In this document: one piece after another, positions 51,796-61,677 of the stretch
How positions within the stretch are numbered: position 1 is the stretch's first letter
Layout: every line of letters begins with the position of its first letter
Assembly (NCBI GenBank): GCA_965230765.1
Contig: CBDDLR010000002.1
Span: 434,001-498,000, forward strand
Length of the DNA: 64,000 bases
From: Sunxiuqinia sp965230765
GTDB taxonomy: Bacteria; Bacteroidota; Bacteroidia; Bacteroidales; Prolixibacteraceae
Direction of reading: 5' to 3'
Made by a program: the position numbers and the translations under genes
Notes under the pieces: generated by a model
What the model was told of the DNA's origin: nothing
Seen by the model: the letters and a program-made list of their open reading frames with translations, nothing else
The model's database searches: none

Positions 51796-54282
51796 ATGGC
51801 AAAAATTTATCCAGATAATTTTGAGTTAAAGATTGGTTTCGATCGGATCAGGGAACTGTTAAAAGCGAATTGCCTAAGTTCTTTGGGAAAAGATCGTGTT
51901 GATGATGTCAGGTTTTTGACGAGTTACAACAAAATCGTTTTTGAACATGCCGTAACGGATGAATTTGCCACAATTATTAAGGAAACAGATAACTTCCCAA
52001 CAAATTTCTATTTCGATTTAAGGGATTCTCTTTCAAAAATAAGAACGGAAGGTAGGTTTCTTGAGGTTGGAGAATTGTTTGACCTGAAACGATCGCTGGA
52101 AACAATCTCAGGAATTGTCCGGTTTCTGCAAAACCAGGATGAAACCCGTTTCTCTACACTTAAAAAGCTGATACGAAATGTTCAATTGTTTCCTTACATC
52201 AAAGACAGGATTGATCGGATCATTACCCAGCACGGAAGTATTAAAGATTCAGCTTCGCCTGAACTAGCACAAATAAGAAGGGATTTGCATAGCAAGCAGA
52301 CCAATGTTTCCAGGCGTCTTCATAGCATTTTGAAACAAGCACAGCGAGATGGACTGGTTGATGAAGAAGCGTCTGTTGCCATTCGCGATGGAAGGCCGGT
52401 TATCCCGGTTTCTTCTGCACAAAAAAGAAAATTGGGCGGTATTGTACACGATGAATCAGCAACAGGTAAAACTGCTTATGTGGAGCCATCTGAAGTGGTG
52501 GAGATGAACAATGAAATCCGCGAGTTGGAGTATGCAGAAAAACGTGAAATTGTAAAAATTCTGGTTGAATTTTCAGATGATATCCGGCCTTATCTGGATG
52601 ATCTTTTCGATTTGTATAAATTCCTTGGAACAATTGACTTTATTCGTGCAAAAGCGTTATTGGCAAACCGAATGGACGCCATTAAGCCCTTCTTGGAAAA
52701 TAAATGCCAGATTTTTTGGGAAAAAGCAGTTCATCCATTGTTGAAGTTTACCCTTCAAAAGGAAAAACGAGAGGTCGTTCCTTTGGACATTGAACTTAGT
52801 CCGGAGAATCATATTCTGTTGATTTCCGGACCCAATGCCGGAGGAAAATCAGTCTGTCTTAAAACGACCGGATTGCTACAGTATATGCTGCAATGTGGTT
52901 TGCTAATTCCTATTGATGAAACAAGCCGGGCTGGTATTTTTGATCAACTATTTATCGATATTGGCGATGAGCAATCGATCGACAATGATTTAAGTACGTA
53001 CAGTTCCCATTTGATGAATATGAAGCATTTCCTCAAGTATGGAAATGAAAAGTCTTTAGTACTCATCGATGAGTTTGGAACTGGAACCGAACCCATGCTG
53101 GGTGGTGCTATTGCTGAAACCATTCTGGATGAACTGAACCAAATTGGCTGCTTTGGTCTGATTACAACACACTACACTAATTTGAAACACTTTGCATCTT
53201 CTGCTGAAGGGATTGCCAACGGAGCAATGATGTACGATTCGCACCGCATGGAGCCATTGTTTCAATTGCAGGTTGGAAAACCCGGAAGTTCATTTGCTTT
53301 TGAAATTGCACGAAAAATCGGTCTGCCTGAGCAAATTCTTCAGGGAGCTACCGATAAAGTGGGGAAAGACCACATTCACTTTGACAAGCACTTGCGTGAC
53401 ATAGTACGGGATAAGCGTTACTGGGAATCAAAAAGGCAACGCATTCGGAAGGTAGAACGATCGCTTGATGACCTGGCTGAACGGTATGAAAGTGATCTTT
53501 CAGATATTAGCAAACAGCGTAAAAAGATTGTCGAAGAAGCCAGGCAAGAGGCAGAACGAATTGTTGCTGAGGCCAATAAAAAGGTTGAAAATACCATTCG
53601 GGAGATTCGCGAAAGCCAGGCTGAAAAAGAAAAAACGAAAGCAGCAAGGGAATCGTTGAAGGAGTTCAAAGAAAACCTGGACGAGAAAAAGTCAAAGGAA
53701 AATGATGACTGGATCAACCGCAAAATTGAGAAACTGAAACAAAAAGAGGAACGACGCAATAAGAAACGTCCTGAATCAGCTTCTCTAAAACAAACAAAAA
53801 CAAAAGAGAAATCCGAGCTTCAGCAAGGTGATAAAGTGAAGATTGAAGGCCAGTCAGGCATTGGCGAAATATTGGAAATTGGCTCCAAGAATGTAATTGT
53901 TGCATTCGGGCAATTGCGAACATCAGTTGATCGGAAAAAGCTTCAGAAGGTCAGCAATAATGAAGCAAAAAAAGAATTGCGTGGTACGAACCAGACAATG
54001 CCCAATGTTCACCGAAATATATCTGATAAAAAACTGAATTTCAAATCCGAGATTGATATTCGTGGGCAACGTGCTGAAGAAGCCATTTCAAATATTCAGG
54101 CTTTTATCGATGAAGCCATTATGTTAGATATTCATGAACTGCGGATTCTTCACGGAAAAGGAAATGGAATCTTGAAAGAAGTCATTCGCAACTTTTTGAA
54201 AGCTGATCCGGTGGTTCGTTCATACCGTGACGAACATGTGCAGTTTGGTGGCTCGGGAATTACTATTGTTGAGCTGGACTAG
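51796..54282 (+). CDS. mutS2: MutS2 endonuclease/ribosome-rescue protein
   Basis: An 828-residue MutS2. The core domain leads to the ATPase with Walker A ISGPNAGGKSVCLKT and Walker B LVLIDEFGTGTEP, THYTNLKHFA. A long coiled coil follows (about 535-660), then a KOW-like beta part (GDKVKIEGQSGIGEILEIGS) and a C-terminal Smr nuclease domain (EIDIRGQRAEEAISNI, LRILHGKGNGILKEVIRN). It suppresses recombination or rescues collided ribosomes, by homology. Its 3' end overlaps the convergent symporter gene by 20 bases. Confidence 0.95.
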   Translation: MAKIYPDNFELKIGFDRIRELLKANCLSSLGKDRVDDVRFLTSYNKIVFEHAVTDEFATIIKETDNFPTNFYFDLRDSLSKIRTEGRFLEVGELFDLKRSLETISGIVRFLQNQDETRFSTLKKLIRNVQLFPYIKDRIDRIITQHGSIKDSASPELAQIRRDLHSKQTNVSRRLHSILKQAQRDGLVDEEASVAIRDGRPVIPVSSAQKRKLGGIVHDESATGKTAYVEPSEVVEMNNEIRELEYAEKREIVKILVEFSDDIRPYLDDLFDLYKFLGTIDFIRAKALLANRMDAIKPFLENKCQIFWEKAVHPLLKFTLQKEKREVVPLDIELSPENHILLISGPNAGGKSVCLKTTGLLQYMLQCGLLIPIDETSRAGIFDQLFIDIGDEQSIDNDLSTYSSHLMNMKHFLKYGNEKSLVLIDEFGTGTEPMLGGAIAETILDELNQIGCFGLITTHYTNLKHFASSAEGIANGAMMYDSHRMEPLFQLQVGKPGSSFAFEIARKIGLPEQILQGATDKVGKDHIHFDKHLRDIVRDKRYWESKRQRIRKVERSLDDLAERYESDLSDISKQRKKIVEEARQEAERIVAEANKKVENTIREIRESQAEKEKTKAARESLKEFKENLDEKKSKENDDWINRKIEKLKQKEERRNKKRPESASLKQTKTKEKSELQQGDKVKIEGQSGIGEILEIGSKNVIVAFGQLRTSVDRKKLQKVSNNEAKKELRGTNQTMPNVHRNISDKKLNFKSEIDIRGQRAEEAISNIQAFIDEAIMLDIHELRILHGKGNGILKEVIRNFLKADPVVRSYRDEHVQFGGSGITIVELD

Positions 54283-55615
54283 TTTTATCAGGCATTTTCA
54301 GGATAATCAAATTAATTGCAAAGGCTGAAATAATGATCCAATTTCCATAGGGATATTCCCAGACTGATTCAGCTAGCTTGCCTGCAAGTGCAACAATCCC
54401 TCCAATTGACATCGCCCAAATACTTAATCGTTTGTTCACTTTACAGTTTAACAAAGCTGCCAGCAGAGGTATAATAAAAGCCCCGGAATAGAATGCTAAG
54501 GCCAACAAAAGACTTCCAATAATCGATGTGATTTTCAATGAAATCAAGATGCTAATAACACCAATTCCAACAATAAACAGGCGTGTTTGATTTAATGATT
54601 TTTTATTTTCAATGTTCGGGTTCACCAATTCACTTAACATCATGGATGCAGTAAGCAGGGTCGTGTCGGCAGAGGAAAGCACAGCCGATAAAAGTGCAGC
54701 CGCCATAATACCAACAGCCCATTCGGGTAAATAGGCATTAATTAATTCAATGAGTGCGACGGAACCGTTTAAACTTTCACTATTCAAATTAGAAAATGCA
54801 TAAACACCCAGAAATGCCATTACAAAGGCAAAAGGAACAAGGATACTGGCTACGATTACGATGCTTCGCTTAGCAACACGATCATTTCTGGCACAAAACA
54901 CCCTGGAGTAAATATCCGGGCCAACTACAAAAGTGCTCGAAAAAGTTAAAACCAACACTAGCAAATCGATGCTGGAAAATGCGTGGTTAAAAGGAAAGCT
55001 TTGATTAATATGTGGAACATTCCCACTGGATGTATTCAAAAAATAAATACTGCAAAGAATTAATCCTCCAATAATCACTGCCGATTGGAAAAAATCTGTT
55101 TTTAGAATGGAAATTTGACCTCCAATAAGGGTGTATAAAATGAAAATGATACCGGCAATAAATACACCGTTCTCATAACTTAAATCGAAAAAAGAAAAAA
55201 GGATTTTAGAGGCTGCAATAATTTGTGCTGCAACAATTCCTGTCCAGGCAATGGGAATGATGATTGAAGCGATTTTTCGGGATTGCTCGCCGTAAAACTG
55301 CCCCAACAGGTTGGCAATGGTAAATTTACCATTCTGGCTTACTTTTTTAACCACGGGTAACAACAACCATAAGCCAATTGAAGCTGCAAGTAAATACCAT
55401 GCTGAAGCCCATCCTTGATGTCCAGCCAGGTTTACTGATCCTAAAATTGCAGATCCACCAAGAATTGTGGCCATTAAACTACCTGCAATTTGCCAGAGCC
55501 CGCCTTTCTTACTTCCAATAAAAAAATCCACGGGTTTTTTAATCTTAAAAAACGAATAGATGCCAATGCCGATAATTAGCGCAAAATAGAGTATGAGAAT
55601 GATATTTTTCAACAT
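54263..55615 (-). CDS. Sodium:solute symporter (SSS family)
   Basis: A 450-residue transporter with about 13 TM helices. Start at ATG 55615 (MLKNIILILYFALIIGIGIY) rather than the frame start at 55657. Family motifs: GSKKGGLWQIAGSLMATILG, GGQISILKTDFFQSAVIIGG, VVGPDIYSRVFCARND and the late ALLSAVLSSADTTLLTASMM segment. The substrate is unknown. Its 3' end overlaps mutS2. Confidence 0.88.
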   Translation of the reverse strand: MLKNIILILYFALIIGIGIYSFFKIKKPVDFFIGSKKGGLWQIAGSLMATILGGSAILGSVNLAGHQGWASAWYLLAASIGLWLLLPVVKKVSQNGKFTIANLLGQFYGEQSRKIASIIIPIAWTGIVAAQIIAASKILFSFFDLSYENGVFIAGIIFILYTLIGGQISILKTDFFQSAVIIGGLILCSIYFLNTSSGNVPHINQSFPFNHAFSSIDLLVLVLTFSSTFVVGPDIYSRVFCARNDRVAKRSIVIVASILVPFAFVMAFLGVYAFSNLNSESLNGSVALIELINAYLPEWAVGIMAAALLSAVLSSADTTLLTASMMLSELVNPNIENKKSLNQTRLFIVGIGVISILISLKITSIIGSLLLALAFYSGAFIIPLLAALLNCKVNKRLSIWAMSIGGIVALAGKLAESVWEYPYGNWIIISAFAINLIILKMPDKTSPAQQ

Positions 55616-55706
55616 AGATAAACACAAAAATACAGATTGAAAAATTCTTTCAAACACTATTGCTCAATAAAAAATACTATATTCGCACACGTTTAAAACA
55701 ATCGAT

Positions 55707-56135
55707 ATGTTAAAAGGGATATTATCAATTTCAGGGCAACCAGGATTGTTTAAAATGGTTGCAGAAGCAAAAAATAGTATAATCGTAGAATCACTTATAA
55801 CCGGGAAAAGAAGCCCGGCATATTCAACCTCAAAAATTAGTTCACTGGAAGACATAGCCATTTTTACCGATACAGAGGAAGTGCCTTTAAAAGATGTTTT
55901 TAAAGCAATAGCTGAAAAGGAAAATGTGGCTGAGATTCAGAAAATTCCTGCAGGAAATGACTTGAAATCCTACTTTGCAGAAATTCTTCCTGAGTATGAC
56001 CGTGACAGGGTTTATACAAGTGATATGAAAAAAATCCTTCAATGGTATAACCTTCTTCAGAAAAATGAATTGTTAAATTTCGATGAAGCTGAGGACGAGG
56101 ATCAAGCGAAGGAAAAAGTAGATGACAAAGCCTAG
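55707..56135 (+). CDS. DUF5606-family protein
   Basis: A 142-residue acidic protein: MLKGILSISGQPGLFKMVAE, SIIVESLITGKRSPAYSTSK, SSLEDIAIFTDTEEVPLKDV, then LQWYNLLQKNELLNFDEAE. I recall it as the Bacteroidota DUF5606 family, with no known function. Divergent from the symporter gene. Confidence 0.78.
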   Translation: MLKGILSISGQPGLFKMVAEAKNSIIVESLITGKRSPAYSTSKISSLEDIAIFTDTEEVPLKDVFKAIAEKENVAEIQKIPAGNDLKSYFAEILPEYDRDRVYTSDMKKILQWYNLLQKNELLNFDEAEDEDQAKEKVDDKA

Positions 56136-56145
56136 TTTGTTTCCC

Positions 56146-56727
56146 TCAAAATAATTTCTGCTGAAAATTATTGGTATTTAGATTATTTGCACCGGAATGT
56201 TTTTCCAGGATTAATTCAAATAATTTAACCGTTGCAAGCGCATCACCAGCAGCTCTGTGTCGGCCATTAATTTCTATGTTCAAATCGGAGCATATTTTTC
56301 CTAACGAATAGGAGGCATGTCCAGGAAAGTATTTCCGGCCAAGCTTTACTGTACACATAGTTTTTCGTTTGTAGTTATATTCCAAACGCTTAAATTCTTC
56401 CTGGATAAATTTGTAATCGAAACTGACATTGTGCGCAACAAAAATATTTCCGGCGGTTATTTCAATTACCTTTTTTGCCACCTCGTAAAACTTTGGGGCA
56501 TCTTTTACCATGTTGTCATCAATACCCGTTATTTTAGTGATAAAATAAGGAATATGGCACTCCGGATTAATTAATGTGCAAAAGGAATCAACTATTTTAA
56601 TACCATTATGAACATAGATAGCAATCTCGGTGATCTTGCCATCTGAAGCTCGATGACCTGTAGTTTCTATGTCAATTATGTTGTACAATTTTTCAACTTT
56701 TTTTAGTAAAATAAACAAAAAGTCCAT
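56146..56727 (-). CDS. DnaQ-like 3'-5' exonuclease
   Basis: An exonuclease of the DEDDh class, like DNA polymerase III epsilon. Exo I is NIIDIETTG, Exo II is FVAHNVSFDYKFIQEEF, and the third is GRHRAAGDALATVKLF, giving the D, E, D, D and His ligands. The start is unclear: ATG 56727 (MDFLFILLKK) or a TTG just before YNIIDIETTG, which would match the family better; a longer frame opens at 56775. It has no polymerase domain. It is convergent with the DUF5606 gene, ten bases apart. Confidence 0.85.
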   Translation of the reverse strand: MDFLFILLKKVEKLYNIIDIETTGHRASDGKITEIAIYVHNGIKIVDSFCTLINPECHIPYFITKITGIDDNMVKDAPKFYEVAKKVIEITAGNIFVAHNVSFDYKFIQEEFKRLEYNYKRKTMCTVKLGRKYFPGHASYSLGKICSDLNIEINGRHRAAGDALATVKLFELILEKHSGANNLNTNNFQQKLF

Positions 56728-56889
56728 AGATTTATAAATTATTAAGCTTTTAAAAACACATATGGGCTTATTCAATTCTTTAAAAGAATGTAGTTTTTAT
56801 TTTGAACATTGTTCTATTAAGCATGTTCATCTTCATAATTCAAAAAAAATCATAAATTATAGTAAACAACCAATCACAAATTGCTTAAC

Positions 56890-58230
56890 ATGAAAAAGAT
56901 TTACCTATTTCTATTTCTAATCTCTGCAAGCCTTGTGCTTCAGGCACAAACAGCAGATAAACCTTGGGGTTTTGGCCTAGGTGCCGGAGCTTATGGTAAT
57001 TTTGATAAAGAAGGCGTTGGGGTAATGCCTCAATTGTATTTTAGCAGGTTTTTAAGCCCGACATTCGATGTAATGTTGCAACAAAATATTGCGGTCTTTA
57101 ATTCAAAAGTACGCAATGATTTGGATGCGGCTAATACTGTATTAAACCTTCGCTTGAAGCTTTATAACGATAAGATTATCAATTCGGATAGCCCGGTTAA
57201 GCCATATGTTTATGGTGGTCCTGGCTTGTTGTTTGATAATAATACTGAAGGCTTAAATTTCAACTTAGGGATTGGCTCAAAATTCGCTGTTGCACCTTCA
57301 ACGGCAATTTTCCTTGAAGGTGGATATATTGACGGAGTTAGCTACGAAGCCAGCAATGGAGGAGACCGTAAGGAAGATATGTGGAAAGTAGTTGGTGGTA
57401 TTGAGTTTAGTTTCGGAAAAGCGAAAGATTCGGATGAAGACGGAGTGCCAGATAGAAAAGACAATTGCCCTGATACTCCTTATGGCGTAACCGTTGATGA
57501 AAATGGATGCCCAATTGATACTGATGGTGACGGTATTCCAGACTACAAAGATGACTGTCCTCGCGAAGCTGGTTTAACATCATTGGCTGGATGTCCTGAT
57601 AGAGACGGTGATGGCATTGCTGATAAATATGACGAGTGCCCTGATGATCCAGGTTTAGAAGAATTTAAAGGTTGTCCTGATACGGATGGAGATGGTGTTC
57701 CTGATAAAGACGATGAATGCCCAGACACACCTAAAGGGTATAAAGTTGATGACAAAGGATGTCCGATTGATACAGATGGTGACGGCTTAGTTGATGAAGA
57801 AGACGAATGTCCAACTGAAGCTGGTCCAATTGAAAACAAAGGTTGTCCTGTGAAAGAAGAAGAAAAAGAAGCTGTTGTTCTTCCTGATATCAAAGTTAAA
57901 CCTGTGTATTTTGTTGTAGATAAGAGCTATTTGACCGAATACACTAAAGGTAAACTGGATAAACTCGTAACATTGTTGGAAGAAAATCCTGAGTACAATG
58001 TGAACCTGTTTGGACACACAGATAGCCAGGCAAGTGAAGAATACAACATGGATTTGGCAGCTGCACGTGTTAAATCAGTTACCAAGTATTTGGTTGAAAA
58101 AGGTCTTGATAAATCGAGAATTACCAATACTGAAGCACTGGGTGAGTCACAACCAGTAGCATCGAATGATACAGAAGAAGGAAGGAAGTTGAACCGTAGG
58201 GTTGAGTTTGAAATTTTCCTATTGAAATAA
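56890..58230 (+). CDS. OmpA-family outer-membrane porin with TSP3 repeats
   Basis: A 446-residue protein from ATG 56890 with a signal peptide (MKKIYLFLFLISASLVLQAQ). The N-terminal half is a beta-barrel (about 25-180). A linker of thrombospondin type 3-like calcium-binding repeats follows (about 184-310; DxDxDGxxDxxDxCP motifs such as DTDGDGIPDYKDDCP, repeated five or so times). The OmpA C-terminal peptidoglycan-binding domain ends the protein (NLFGHTDSQASEEYNMDLAA, RVKSVTKYLVEKGLDKSRIT). It anchors the outer membrane to the wall. A strong terminator follows. Confidence 0.93.
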   Translation: MKKIYLFLFLISASLVLQAQTADKPWGFGLGAGAYGNFDKEGVGVMPQLYFSRFLSPTFDVMLQQNIAVFNSKVRNDLDAANTVLNLRLKLYNDKIINSDSPVKPYVYGGPGLLFDNNTEGLNFNLGIGSKFAVAPSTAIFLEGGYIDGVSYEASNGGDRKEDMWKVVGGIEFSFGKAKDSDEDGVPDRKDNCPDTPYGVTVDENGCPIDTDGDGIPDYKDDCPREAGLTSLAGCPDRDGDGIADKYDECPDDPGLEEFKGCPDTDGDGVPDKDDECPDTPKGYKVDDKGCPIDTDGDGLVDEEDECPTEAGPIENKGCPVKEEEKEAVVLPDIKVKPVYFVVDKSYLTEYTKGKLDKLVTLLEENPEYNVNLFGHTDSQASEEYNMDLAAARVKSVTKYLVEKGLDKSRITNTEALGESQPVASNDTEEGRKLNRRVEFEIFLLK

Positions 58231-58253
58231 TCAAACAAAAATATTTGTTAAGA

Positions 58254-58284
58254 AAGCCTTGCTCTCAATGAGCGGGGCTTTTTT
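58254..58284 (+). terminator. Rho-independent terminator after the ompA-like gene
   Basis: agccttgctc and gagcggggct pair (with two G-T pairs) around tcaat, followed by tttttt. It lies 24 bases after the ompA stop and 62 bases before the argS start. Confidence 0.8.
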
Positions 58285-58345
58285 GTACCCAAAAAATCAG
58301 ATTGAATCTATTATCTTTGCCTCTCTTATTTATAAACATACCAGA

Positions 58346-60139
58346 ATGTCAATCGAACAAATTATCAGGGAGAAAGTAACCCTGGCTATTTCAGAAATTT
58401 ATCAGCAGAATATTGAAGAATCAACGGTTCAAATACAAAATACACGAAAGGATGTAGATGGTGATCTTACTGTTGTTGTATTTCCATTTCTTCGTTTTTC
58501 ACGAAAATCTCCTGAGCAAACAGCCGATGAGCTAGGTGCTTATTTGGTTAAAAACGTTTCTGAAGTTGATCGATATGAAGTTGTAAAAGGTTTTTTGAAC
58601 CTTTCAATTTCTAGCAAGTATTGGTTGGGAGTGCTTCAAACAGCTGCAAATGATGAGCAATATGGGTTCGTAACTGCCAATGAGTCATCGCCACAGGTAA
58701 TGATTGAATATTCTTCACCGAATACAAATAAGCCCTTGCACCTGGGGCACATAAGAAATAATTTGCTTGGCTTTTCACTTAGTGAAATCTTGAAAGCAAA
58801 TGGCAAACGGGTTGTTAAAACCAATATCGTTAATGATCGTGGAATCCATATCTGTAAATCAATGGTTGCCTGGCAAAAGTGGGGAGAAGGTAAAACCCCC
58901 GAAAGTACAGGAACAAAAGGAGACCACCTGGTAGGTGATTTTTACGTGATGTTTGATAAGCATTATCGGATAGAAATAGCCGAGTTGGTTAAGCAGGGAC
59001 AAAGCAAAGAGGAAGCAGAGAAAAATGCACCATTGATTGTTGAGGCGCGTGAGCTGCTAAGAAAATGGGAGGCCAAAGACCCGGAAACGATCGAACTATG
59101 GAAAAATATGAACCAGTGGGTGTATGCTGGTTTTGATGTGACCTACAAAGAATTAGGAGTTGACTTTGATAAAATATATTACGAATCTGATACGTATCTT
59201 GTTGGTAGGGATGAGGTTCTGAGAGGATTAGGCGAAGAAACTTTTTATCAGCGTGATGACCAGTCCGTTTGGGCTGATTTGAAAGGAGATGGTTTAGATG
59301 AAAAAATTCTTTTAAGAAGCGATGGTACATCGGTTTACATGACCCAGGATATTGGTACTGCTAAACTTCGATTTGATGACTACGAAATTGACAAGATGGT
59401 TTACGTGGTTGGTAACGAGCAGAACTATCACTTCCAGGTGTTGTCAATTTTACTTGACAAATTGGGCTATTCATGGGGGAAAGGGCTGCACCATTTTTCT
59501 TACGGAATGGTTGAACTTCCACATGGCAAAATGAAGTCGCGTGAAGGGACTGTTGTGGATGCCGATGACCTGATGGCTGGTATGATTGAAGTAGCCAGAA
59601 AAACTTCAGAAGAGCTTGGTAAATTGGATGGCTACTCAGAAGAAGAAGCCAATCAGACATTTAAAACCATTGCGCTTGGGGCGTTAAAATATTTTATCCT
59701 GAAGGTTGATCCAAAGAAAAATATGCTTTTCAACCCGGAAGAATCTATTGATTTTAATGGAAACACAGGGCCTTTTATTCAATATACATATGCAAGAATT
59801 CGTTCAGTATTAAGAAAAGCTGCTGATCAGGGTATTACAATTTCTGAGAAACTGGATGAACAATTAAAGCTTTCTGAAAAAGAACAGGAATTGATTAAAA
59901 GTTTGTCGTTATTCCCAAATATCATTAAAGAAGCTGGCGAAATGTACAGCCCTGCAATTATTGCGAATTACGTGTACGATTTGGTAAAAGAGTACAACCA
60001 ATTTTATCACGATCACTCTATTTTGTCAGAAAAGGATGAGGCTGTTCGTAACTTCAGGTTGGTACTTTCAGCTACTGTTTCAAAAGTAGTGAAACAGGGA
60101 ATGGGACTTATGGGAATTTCGGTTCCGGAAAGGATGTAG
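58346..60139 (+). CDS. argS: Arginyl-tRNA synthetase
   Basis: A class I tRNA synthetase that charges tRNA-Arg. From ATG 58346 the protein has 597 residues, the usual length; an in-frame extension to 58259 would run through the terminator. The HIGH-like motif is SSPNTNKPLHLGHIRNNLLG, and the KMSKS-like motif is ELPHGKMKSREGTVVDADDL. The N-terminal additional domain and the C-terminal anticodon-binding part (YTYARIRSVLRKAADQGITI) are present. Confidence 0.95.
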   Translation: MSIEQIIREKVTLAISEIYQQNIEESTVQIQNTRKDVDGDLTVVVFPFLRFSRKSPEQTADELGAYLVKNVSEVDRYEVVKGFLNLSISSKYWLGVLQTAANDEQYGFVTANESSPQVMIEYSSPNTNKPLHLGHIRNNLLGFSLSEILKANGKRVVKTNIVNDRGIHICKSMVAWQKWGEGKTPESTGTKGDHLVGDFYVMFDKHYRIEIAELVKQGQSKEEAEKNAPLIVEARELLRKWEAKDPETIELWKNMNQWVYAGFDVTYKELGVDFDKIYYESDTYLVGRDEVLRGLGEETFYQRDDQSVWADLKGDGLDEKILLRSDGTSVYMTQDIGTAKLRFDDYEIDKMVYVVGNEQNYHFQVLSILLDKLGYSWGKGLHHFSYGMVELPHGKMKSREGTVVDADDLMAGMIEVARKTSEELGKLDGYSEEEANQTFKTIALGALKYFILKVDPKKNMLFNPEESIDFNGNTGPFIQYTYARIRSVLRKAADQGITISEKLDEQLKLSEKEQELIKSLSLFPNIIKEAGEMYSPAIIANYVYDLVKEYNQFYHDHSILSEKDEAVRNFRLVLSATVSKVVKQGMGLMGISVPERM

Positions 60140-60169
60140 ATTGAACCTTTAATTTTTAACCTTACACAT

Positions 60170-61630
60170 ATGAAATTAAAAAAATTATCGATTTTATTTT
60201 TTGTTCTTTCCTGCATCATAGCTGGGTGTGGGCAAGGAAAAGCAGTTAAGAAAACTGCACAAAAGGCAAATAAGCCTAACATCATCTACATTTTAGCTGA
60301 TGATTTAGGTTATGGCGACTTAAGTTGCTATGGGCAGGAAAAGTTTCAAACTCCCAATATTGATAAGTTGGCGAGCGAAGGAATGATTTTCACGCAGCAC
60401 TACTCTGGAAGTACGGTATGTGCTCCTTCAAGGTCAGCATTAATGACCGGACAAACCACAGGGCATACTCCAATCCGCGGCAATAAGGAATGGAAGCCTG
60501 AAGGGCAGGTACCGATGAATGCTGAAAGTTTCACAATTGCTGAAATGCTGAAGGAAGCTGGTTATGTAACTGGCTGCTTTGGCAAGTGGGGTCTTGGCTA
60601 CCCGGGCTCTGAAGGTGATCCAAACATGCAGGGTTTTGACGAGTTTTACGGCTACAATTGTCAGCGCGTGGGGCATCACTATTACCCATGGCATATGTGG
60701 CACAACCAGGAAAAAGATATTCTTGAAGGTAACGAAGGCAAAGGCCGTGAGATTTATGGCCCGGATATTATTCATGAATATGCCATGAAGTTTTTGGAAG
60801 ACAACAAAGATACCAGCTTCTTTATGTATTACCCTTCAATTATACCACATGCCGAATTGTTTGCTCCGGAGAAATATATGGAGAAATATCGAGGTAAATT
60901 TGACCCAGAAAAGGAATTTGATGGTGTAGATGAAGGAAAAGGGTTCAAAGAAGGTAGATATGGTACTCAGTTAGAAGGGCACGCAGCATTTGCAGCCATG
61001 ATAAATGTGTTGGATGACGAAGTTGGTGAGATTGTTTCAAAGCTACAAGAACTTGGGCTGGCAGATAACACCATCATTATTTTTACATCAGATAATGGGC
61101 CCCACAAAGAAGCAGGTGCAGATCCTGACTATTTCAACTGTAACGGCCCTTTGAGAGGCTATAAACGTGATTTATACGAAGGTGGAATCCGTGTTCCAAT
61201 GATTGCCTGGTGGCCAGATAAAATTGCTGCAGGTACAAATACCGACCACATTTCTGCTTTCTGGGATGTTATGCCTACTTTGGCTGAAATCACTAAACAG
61301 GAAAAACCAGAAAATATTGATGGAATTTCGTTTCTTCCTACATTGTTAGGACAGGAAGGACAGCAACAACATGAATACTTGTACTGGGAGTTTCATGAAC
61401 TGGGAGGTCGTTTAGCTGTTCGCAAGGACGATTGGAAAGCGGTTCGCTATCAGGTAGCCAAAGGCAACAAGCCAACTGAACTGTACAATCTGGCTGAAGA
61501 TATTGCTGAAGAAAATAACCTGGCAGATCAGTACCCGGAATTGGTAAAAGAAATGGAAGAAATCATGAAAAATGCCCGAACAGAATCTGAAATCTTCAAA
61601 TTTAAATCGACCACTTACTCAGGAAACTAG
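60170..61630 (+). CDS. Sulfatase (type I, formylglycine), lipoprotein
   Basis: An exported sulfatase of 486 residues. A lipobox IIAGC ends the signal peptide (Cys20). The catalytic Cys84 in TVCAPSRSALMTGQ is the C-x-P-S-R site that is turned into formylglycine by an anSME-type maturase. Metal ligands include the ADDLGYGD pair. The sugar or aryl sulfate substrate cannot be read; no maturase or polysaccharide cluster is in the window. Confidence 0.9.
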   Translation: MKLKKLSILFFVLSCIIAGCGQGKAVKKTAQKANKPNIIYILADDLGYGDLSCYGQEKFQTPNIDKLASEGMIFTQHYSGSTVCAPSRSALMTGQTTGHTPIRGNKEWKPEGQVPMNAESFTIAEMLKEAGYVTGCFGKWGLGYPGSEGDPNMQGFDEFYGYNCQRVGHHYYPWHMWHNQEKDILEGNEGKGREIYGPDIIHEYAMKFLEDNKDTSFFMYYPSIIPHAELFAPEKYMEKYRGKFDPEKEFDGVDEGKGFKEGRYGTQLEGHAAFAAMINVLDDEVGEIVSKLQELGLADNTIIIFTSDNGPHKEAGADPDYFNCNGPLRGYKRDLYEGGIRVPMIAWWPDKIAAGTNTDHISAFWDVMPTLAEITKQEKPENIDGISFLPTLLGQEGQQQHEYLYWEFHELGGRLAVRKDDWKAVRYQVAKGNKPTELYNLAEDIAEENNLADQYPELVKEMEEIMKNARTESEIFKFKSTTYSGN

Positions 61631-61652
61631 AAATATATTTTCCAAATATGTT

Positions 61653-61677
61653 AAGGGATAGCTAACGGTTATCCCTT
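61653..61677. terminator. Bidirectional terminator between sulfatase and SDR-DUF2867 genes
   Basis: aagggata (61653-61660) and tatccctt (61670-61677) form a perfect 8-bp stem with a T run to the right. The stop of the minus-strand gene (61662) lies within the loop. Confidence 0.75.

Noticed and set aside
57430..57860. Repeated DNA in the OmpA-like gene
   Set aside because: The repeats encode TSP3 calcium-binding motifs in frame and need no separate explanation.
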